NCBI GenBank assembly: GCA_033725935.1
Contig: MU867060.1
Location: 1,020,922 to 1,084,921, forward strand
Source of the DNA: Cladorrhinum sp. PSN259
Lineage: Eukaryota; Ascomycota; Sordariomycetes; Sordariales; Podosporaceae
Direction: 5' to 3'
Length of the DNA: 64,000 nucleotides
Shown here: in pieces, positions 57,901-64,000 of the stretch
How positions within the stretch are numbered: the first letter of the stretch is position 1
How the letters are laid out: the number at the start of each line of letters is the position of its first letter
Notes under the pieces: model-generated
Seen by the model: only the letters and a program-made list of their open reading frames with translations
Told to the model about the DNA's origin: nothing
Databases searched by the model: none
Program-made: the position numbers and the translations under genes

Positions 57901-59370
57901 GTCCAGCCTCCGTTCTGCAGGGGGTTGCATTTGTTGGCTTGTGGCCTTGCACATGCGATCTTGCTCGCAAAATCAGGACTTGATGATAGGCATATTGTGT
58001 TGCTACGACGGAGGGAGGGAGACGGTTTGCCTCGGCCGTCGGTATCCGCAGCAGAATGATGGCAGTCTCTGCACTAGTAGATCAATATTGGCAGCCGTTG
58101 GTGACTCGAATACGCCAGCGACAAACGTCACGCTTGGTACCGACTGACCAGAGAGTTTGGATTGGTCAACTCGGCAATGGTGAATCCAAAGAGGTGCTTT
58201 ACAGGCACACACCTCAAAGGTCAGAGTGAACCAACAGGCGCAATAAGTCCGTTGGCTCAAGAAAGGGGCAGTGGTGAACAGCGCATTCTAGGGCAGGTAA
58301 TAGCAGTGGGTGCGGGTCACGGTCGGGTGTGGGTGTGTTGGTGTGAATTTGGCGAGTTGGCGAATTCAAGTTGATTGAAGGATGCCATGCGTGGAATATC
58401 CCGTCATGGGAGAACTGTAACATCGATGCATGTAGGCAGAGAGCTCATCGATCATTCCATGCAGATGTCAACTCAGGGACGGGAGTCAAGGTGTCATCTG
58501 GTGGCTGTTGCAGGGTCCTTCCCGCTTCCCGAGGATTGCAGTCGGCATACGCTCCTTCTCCGTTCCATCCATCCCTTTGACCTCCCGTCCTGTCGCTTGT
58601 CGTCTAATTTGGAAGGCACATTGGATGTTTGATAGGACTCGGAACTCAAAGTTTGAGTTCAAGGTTTCATTAGGTATCTTCAATTTACCTTTGTCAGTTT
58701 GGAGGTTGTTGCCTGGAGCTTGGGTCCCCGTCCCGCAGAAGCAAGGGGAGACTCTGGAGATCCCCTAATTTTCGCTTGGAGAATGATACCTTAGGTATGT
58801 AAATTGACACATGTATTGCTTCTGATGCAAAAAATAAGGGGTATAATCAGGACATCGTTTGAGCTCTGTACTCAAGGCCATACGAGGCGAATAGAGGGGA
58901 AAAAAAAAAAAACCTAGAAAACTGTAGATGGGCGAGAAAGGAATTCCTTTTCTTCCATCCCACACACCCGCTCCATTCCATAATGACCATTGCTTTGACA
59001 AGCAGGAAACCCAACAAGATTTTCGCCTTGATTTATGCTCCTCCCTAGCCCTTCTTACCCCAAAGTGAAGCCCGTTGTTTTCTGTAGGCTTTCGCCCTTG
59101 ACTCTAAATATATATATATATATAACCCAAAAAAATGGAGGAAATAAAAAAGAAACGAAGAAGAAAATACGACAGAAGAAAATAACAAGAGACGTAGAAA
59201 TGCCAAATGGCGTATATAAATCCTCCATGCTGAAAATTTGTACATAGTTGAAGAAATAAAGTATAGACCGAATGTTGTCGTATAAAATGTGTATAAACGC
59301 CGAATCCGAGGTGAGGTTTCGAGCCCGTCGCTGCCCATGCCCGACCAGCCTTCTGTTTTCGTTTGGCCGG
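54962..59370. other. Gene desert; no gene recognised
   Basis: 4.4 kb without a supported gene, promoter motif or RNA gene. A short repeated string CCTCAGAGTG occurs near 56125 and 56175. An A-run lies near 58900-58912 and a TA repeat at 59108-59124, close to the 3' end of the transcription-factor gene. Confidence 0.5.
59108..59124. repeat. TA microsatellite
   Basis: (TA)n of about 17 bp in the presumed 3' UTR of the minus-strand C2H2 gene. Confidence 0.85.
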
Positions 59371-60830
59371 TCAATCCCTGCTCTTTTTCTTGCATTTGTC
59401 GTGTTGGAGGTGTCCGTTTCTTGCCGTTGTTCGTGTGAACTCGGCACCGCAATTTGGGCAAGTCGCCTTCGTCGCCTGGCCTGACTTTTCGCGCTGATGT
59501 CTGAGAAGATTGCTGAATGTTGAGAATTGCCGGCCGTTGCATCCGTGCTCCCAACACTGCGGCTTGGGCCGGCTGTGCACTACTCTGACCTGTCCACTCG
59601 CGTCCTGGGGGCTCTGACCCATCACTGGTGGCCCCGAATACATGCCCATGCTCGGGTCTGCCATGACTGGTCTGCTGCTGGGTTCCGGGTTAGACATCCA
59701 CCGCAGATTCATGCTTGCGCCGTGTTTGGAAACATACCCATAATGAGAGGGTAAGCTCGGCGGCGCCGAGGCTTGGTAACCGTAGTCCGGCATGTAAGAC
59801 TGCGGCGGGTAGGGGCTCGCAAACATGCCCGCCTGGGTCTGATCCGGAAGCTGGGGTGAAAAAGGCGGCAGGTATTGTGGTGGTTGAGGTTCGGCCATTA
59901 ACGGCATCTGAGGCGGCGCGGTTGTGTAAATTGACATCGACGAGGAACCAGTTGAGAGGTCAGCCAGAGTAGCTGGAGGTGAATACATCGAATCAGACCC
60001 GCTGCCCGCCCTTCTACCTCTGGCGTGCAATTTGGAGCTGTGTCGGTGCTGGTCCCGTTGACGTTTGAGTTCTCGCTGTTCTGGGGTGAGGTTGCTCCTG
60101 GGCGGGCTGCCGGTGACGGAGCGTGATCCGCTGGGGGGTGAGAGGCTGGCTTCGGAACCATAATGGCCCATATCGGGAGGCAAAAGGCCATTTCCGGAAT
60201 CCATAACTGCTTGGATGAGTACACGCCCCTTTTTCTTTTTTTTTGAGTTGAGAGTGGTGCCTACCTGGCCAAGTGAAAGACGATCTGCTTCCCATGCTGA
60301 ATCCTGTATCGTAGTGAACGGCAACAGTGCTGCAAACAGTTAGTACAGCCTTCAACGAGCAGAGCTTGAGTAAAGGGCAGAGCGGACCTCATAGCTCCAG
60401 GCTCAATCGATGCCAGCGGTGGCGACGATGCCGGTGTGTCCTGTGGGTCTTGTGCGGGCTCTAGTCGAAGAAGTGGTGCTCCTTGGGTCGACGTACGCTG
60501 TGTGTCGAACCACTCTGTGTCTGAGATGGCGTCGGCGGAAAGTGGTGGAAAGGAAGTTTGGTCGTGTTGATGTTGAGGGAGGGGGTGAGATAGATAACTG
60601 GAGGAGGGGTGGTGGGACAGGCTCGGACTTAAGTAGACTGGCGAGGCTAGCCCCCTTGAGGATGGTGGTCTACTACTGGTATATGATGCAGTTTCCAAGG
60701 ATGAAGACTCGGCGAGTTGCAAATTCTGGAAAAGACCCTCCGTCGTCGATACTCCGCTGCTGCTGGCTCTCGACCTGGGGATATGTGAGTAAGTGCCGTC
60801 GTAGCTTTGATCCGAATATGTCGAATCCAT
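59371..60830 (-). CDS. C2H2 zinc-finger transcription factor
   Basis: Three exons: 60830-60388, 60329-60265 and 60206-59371. Both introns are 58 bp. The product is 447 aa. Intron 1 has an unusual GTCCGC donor but a perfect TACTAAC branch site and a GCAG acceptor, and all splice phases agree. The N-terminus (MDSTYSDQSYDGTYSH) and middle are Ser/Pro/Tyr-rich and disordered, as in activation domains, with a basic ELKRQRDQHRHSSKLHARGR patch. Two C-terminal fingers lie at about residues 385-440: CWEHGCNGRQFSTFSNLLRH then CPNCGAEFTRTTARNGHLQH, followed by a basic end. Nuclear sequence-specific regulator by family; target genes unknown. The ATG at 60830 is preferred over one 33 bp upstream because the MDSTYSD start is cleaner. 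Confidence 0.87.
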
Positions 60831-63800
60831 CTTGAATGGTGGGATTTGGCAAGGACAAAGCAAAGAAAGCTGGCTAGCACATACGTGTCCGTGATACGAT
60901 ATACCAATGCTTCTGGCGATGGAAAGCCACGTGTGGGCGTATAAAGTATATAAACCGTTGAGAAGGAGGTCGGCGTCGGGTCTCTCTGGGCCGTCAAAGC
61001 GAAGTAATTAGGTAGCAAGATTTGTGAAAGCTTGTGTCTATCTTTGGGGTAGCTTTCATTCTTTTGAAGCCTCACAGCCTCAAGAGACCGCGGAGCAAGG
61101 GCCTGGGGGCGGGCTAGGCTTATAAGTCTTAGAGGCGGTACATCTCCACAGTACCCTGCCGAGTACCGTTGCGCAGATGCTGAAGTGAAGAATGGCACAG
61201 AGAGAGCGAGGACCCGTTCGCAAGGACTTGCATGTCAGTGGACAATGACAGCGGTTCAGGAGGTATGCCAGGAAGGCCAGGACAACAGGGGAAACCACAG
61301 GCCAAGCAACTGGGGGGTAGTTTGGCAGGGGACCCGGGGGCAACGAGGGCAAGGAGTGAATACAACAAACGGGGGGAAACAGACGGGGGGTAAGGGGTGT
61401 GCATGCAGAATGGTACCTTGATACTGCGGTACAAGCTACCTGAACATGCAAGAAACGGAGGGAAGAATAAGAGCACCAGTGCCCCGGACAGACAAGGGAA
61501 AGGGCATGCAAGGATGATTTGGGTCGTCAACGGCCTTACCGGGGAGCAAGTGCTCTGTGTGTGTGTATGTGTGTGTGTGTGTGCTGAGGTGGAGCAACAT
61601 CTTTCCGCAGAGGGTAGCGTGTCCCTTGGTTATCAATGGATGTACCCATTGGGTCGAGTACGTACTCCGCACCAACAAGCATCATCTTTTTTTCTCGGCG
61701 CTCGCTCTTCACTCAGTCCAGTGCCCCACGAGGAACCTCCACAGCGCAGTAGTTTGCGCTGAGGGACTGATTGGATGTTTCCCCGAGAACCAGCAACAGG
61801 GTAAGGGCATGAAAAGCGAGAACTGGTAGCGTGGCGCAGGCCGAAACAAGCATCTCGCCTTAGGCTCCAGCATTTTTCTCGATGCTGTGCGGACGCGACG
61901 GGGGAGGGAAGAATAGCTGTGCCGTGCCATGCCATGCCATACTGAATTCTGAGAGCCAGATGAAGAAGCGATCAAGATGTGTGATGCGTAAATTGCTGTG
62001 GCCAACAGAGGCGATACCAATGCTGCTGGTGAATAGGATGGTGCAGCCAAGGTGCGATCTGGCTGTGTCGTGTCACCCAACAGCCAGACACAGCATGTCT
62101 TTTCTTTCGTCAACTTTGGGGCCGCTTGGGAAAACTGCGACTGTGAATTCTCGTTTGATATTTCCAGGTACCTGGTAGTTTTGCTATTCACTGCAGTAAG
62201 CGGGCAGTAAGTCAAATCCCCCGCCTTGCGCGGCTGGGCGTCTGTTCTGGCCATTCGCTGCTTCTACCGCCCTTTTTCTCTTAATCCTCGACCCTAGCCA
62301 ACAAACGGTGGCGCACCCCAAACCACCCGAGAGTGAGCTGCGAGAGTGAGGTGTTTGTTTGAGTGATGACGGGGTTAGTCGTTTATCGAGGCAGGATCCG
62401 AACGAGCAAGGGGTGAACCCAGAGAAGCAAGCTCTCTCTCCCGTTGGGCCAAGAGAGAACGAGCTTGACCCTTTCCTTGCGTCACAGAGATTTCCCTCTA
62501 AAAATGACGACAGAAGATGCGCCGTCTCCCCGATGGAGGTTGACATTGTTCATCTTGGAGAGGGATAAGGTATGAGAAAAAAGGTACATGCGCCACACGC
62601 ACACCTATGGTACCTGATACGGTAACATCATGGAAGGAAAATAGTAATTTCGAGAACTCGACCCAACAGGGCAGTCGGCATTCTGCTTTCATTGTGGCAG
62701 GAGAGAGCTTGCGGCAAAGCTCTCGAGCAGAGATGAAGCAGTCCACTGCAGTGCAGATTTGGGACCACAGATTAACGCGGTTGAAGGATCCAAATCCCTG
62801 TCCCCGGGATGGGCTTTCCGTTTCGATAACTCTTATCGCGCAGACCGCCACTGTCACGGGTACAAAGGTACAGGAGGACATAAGGACACGGACCACACGA
62901 GCGCGGCAAGCAGCGCCTGTCTCGCCAGTCCCGTGGTTGGGTAGGCGCAGCTCAAGGCCGCCACTTTTCGCAAGGCTCTCCAGCTGGGCGTAATTTTGTG
63001 ACATCTGATTGACGAGCCCGCGTCGGGAACTTTGTGCAACGCGATGGAAAACGGGCATGTCTCATCGCGTGTTGTTGGAAGAGCCACTGTTGCCGCCAAG
63101 AAACCCCCGTCCATGCCACTGGTTCTCAGTTCCCGCGTTTCTTCTTCTCCCTTTGGGTCTTGGATTGTTCGATTGTTCTCGAAGCCAGGATCGGTCATGT
63201 AAGGGCCCGGCACAGCGCAGCAGACTCTGCCCTTGCGCGGCACTTTAAACTGCCTTCATTTCATCCGCCGTCCCTCTCCAATGCTCAACGCTGCTTTGTT
63301 TGATATCTCTTGAGTTGTTGCGATTTCCAACTTTTGGATGCCGTTTCTCCCGGCAGTCTTGCGGACGAGCGGTTCGGCAGACAACAGGGAAATTCCTGGA
63401 GTCATAGACGGTAGTGGAGTCTGGACGGATGGCGGGTCCCCCCCATCGTATTGCCGTTGTTCTCCACAGTATCTTACTGGCACACCGGCGGGTTGGTCGT
63501 GTTTAAAATTGTTAGGTTCACCGGTTCACCACTTATTTAAAGGTGCCCGCTGAGCCCACTTGGTCTCGTTCCCGGCATCATAGTTAGTGCGAGAAGAATA
63601 CCGCGCAAACACTCCACATATTTTCCACAGGGACGACTTCACCTGCCCAACTTGGAAGCGTGACAAGAAATAGTCCAACTCCAACTTGGAAGTGTATTGC
63701 CAGTAGTATCGACGACCATGAGTGGAAGCTGCCCAGTGTCTGTCCAAAACGGTCAAAGCGTGGTTTGTCCCCTGAGACCCAATTGTCTGGTATTTTTGGT

Positions 63801-64000
63801 TGTCGGGTGCGTGCCCGCCCTGTTAAGGAGTGAGGTGCAGGGCCCACTCAAATGTGCCTGCCGTAGCGTTGACGCTTGTGGTTGCACTGACACTCAGGCT
63901 GGCACTGATCGTCTTTTGTCGTTGCCGTGGGCAGCTTCCAAGAGACGGCGAGATGTCCGGTGAAGCTCTCACAGCCTACCCGTCGAGGCCACACGGAGAC
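60831..64000. other. Upstream region of the C2H2 transcription factor; no gene recognised
   Basis: 3.2 kb to the window end. It probably includes a long promoter and leader, as is common for fungal regulators. A GT microsatellite is present at 61556-61583 and a GCCAT repeat near 61924-61940. Open frames on either strand have random composition, and no part of a further gene could be supported. Confidence 0.5.
61556..61583. repeat. GT microsatellite
   Basis: (TG)n of about 28 bp with a single interruption (GTATG), about 730 bp upstream of the transcription-factor start. Confidence 0.9.

Noticed and set aside
62395..62465. tRNA-like A-box and B-box strings on the minus strand
   Set aside because: The A-box string fits, but the B-box breaks the GGTTCRA consensus and the ends do not form an acceptor stem.
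1..64000. CRISPR arrays, bacterial operons or prophage
   Set aside because: The sequence is eukaryotic with introns; no regularly spaced repeats or phage genes were found.

Overview
This window is nuclear DNA of a filamentous ascomycete, most likely class Sordariomycetes and probably order Sordariales. The signs are short introns (about 50-125 bp) with GTAAGT/GTATGT-like donors and CTAAC branch sites, long Pro/Ser/Gln-rich disordered tracts, roomy intergenic spaces, and families typical of these fungi (questin-oxidase-like protein, Zn-cluster/C2H2 hybrids, Ppn1 endopolyphosphatase). There is no operon structure, and no rRNA or convincing tRNA was seen.

Fifteen protein genes are supported, several rebuilt across introns. 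0-10.5 kb: a 1,019-aa class I methyltransferase with a long disordered N-terminus (+), the endopolyphosphatase Ppn1 (-), and a small single-pass membrane protein of unknown function (-). 13.9-26.3 kb: a 1,436-aa zinc-finger protein combining a Zn2Cys6-type cluster with C2H2 fingers (+), the checkpoint clamp loader Rad17 (-), a questin-oxidase/AflY-like protein (-) and a class V PLP enzyme of the VC1184-like type (-). 27.2-39.1 kb: the prolyl hydroxylase Ofd1/Tpa1 (+), a conserved unknown protein with a 29-nt micro-exon (+), a Cys/Met-metabolism PLP enzyme (-), a membrane-anchored polysaccharide deacetylase (-) and an APH/ACAD10-11-type kinase-fold protein (+). 40.4-64 kb: a disordered RING E3 ligase (-), the anaphase-promoting complex subunit Apc2 (-) and a C2H2 transcription factor (-), separated by two gene deserts of more than 6 kb.

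Most genes are housekeeping or regulatory and functionally independent: DNA-damage checkpoint (Rad17), cell-cycle ubiquitylation (Apc2), ribosomal/oxygen-linked hydroxylation (Ofd1), polyphosphate turnover (Ppn1). The only pair that looks like a possible functional unit is the AflY-like protein with the upstream PLP enzyme: same strand, 222 bp apart, both oxidoreductive or metabolic and both biochemically ill-defined.

Two runs of ten N (near 19.1 kb and 54.8 kb) lie beside long G and C homopolymers. Each is flanked by a corrupted near-copy of adjacent sequence, so both look like assembly artefacts and not biology. An AT-rich, ORF-free island at about 47.1-49.3 kb resembles a RIP-degraded relic.
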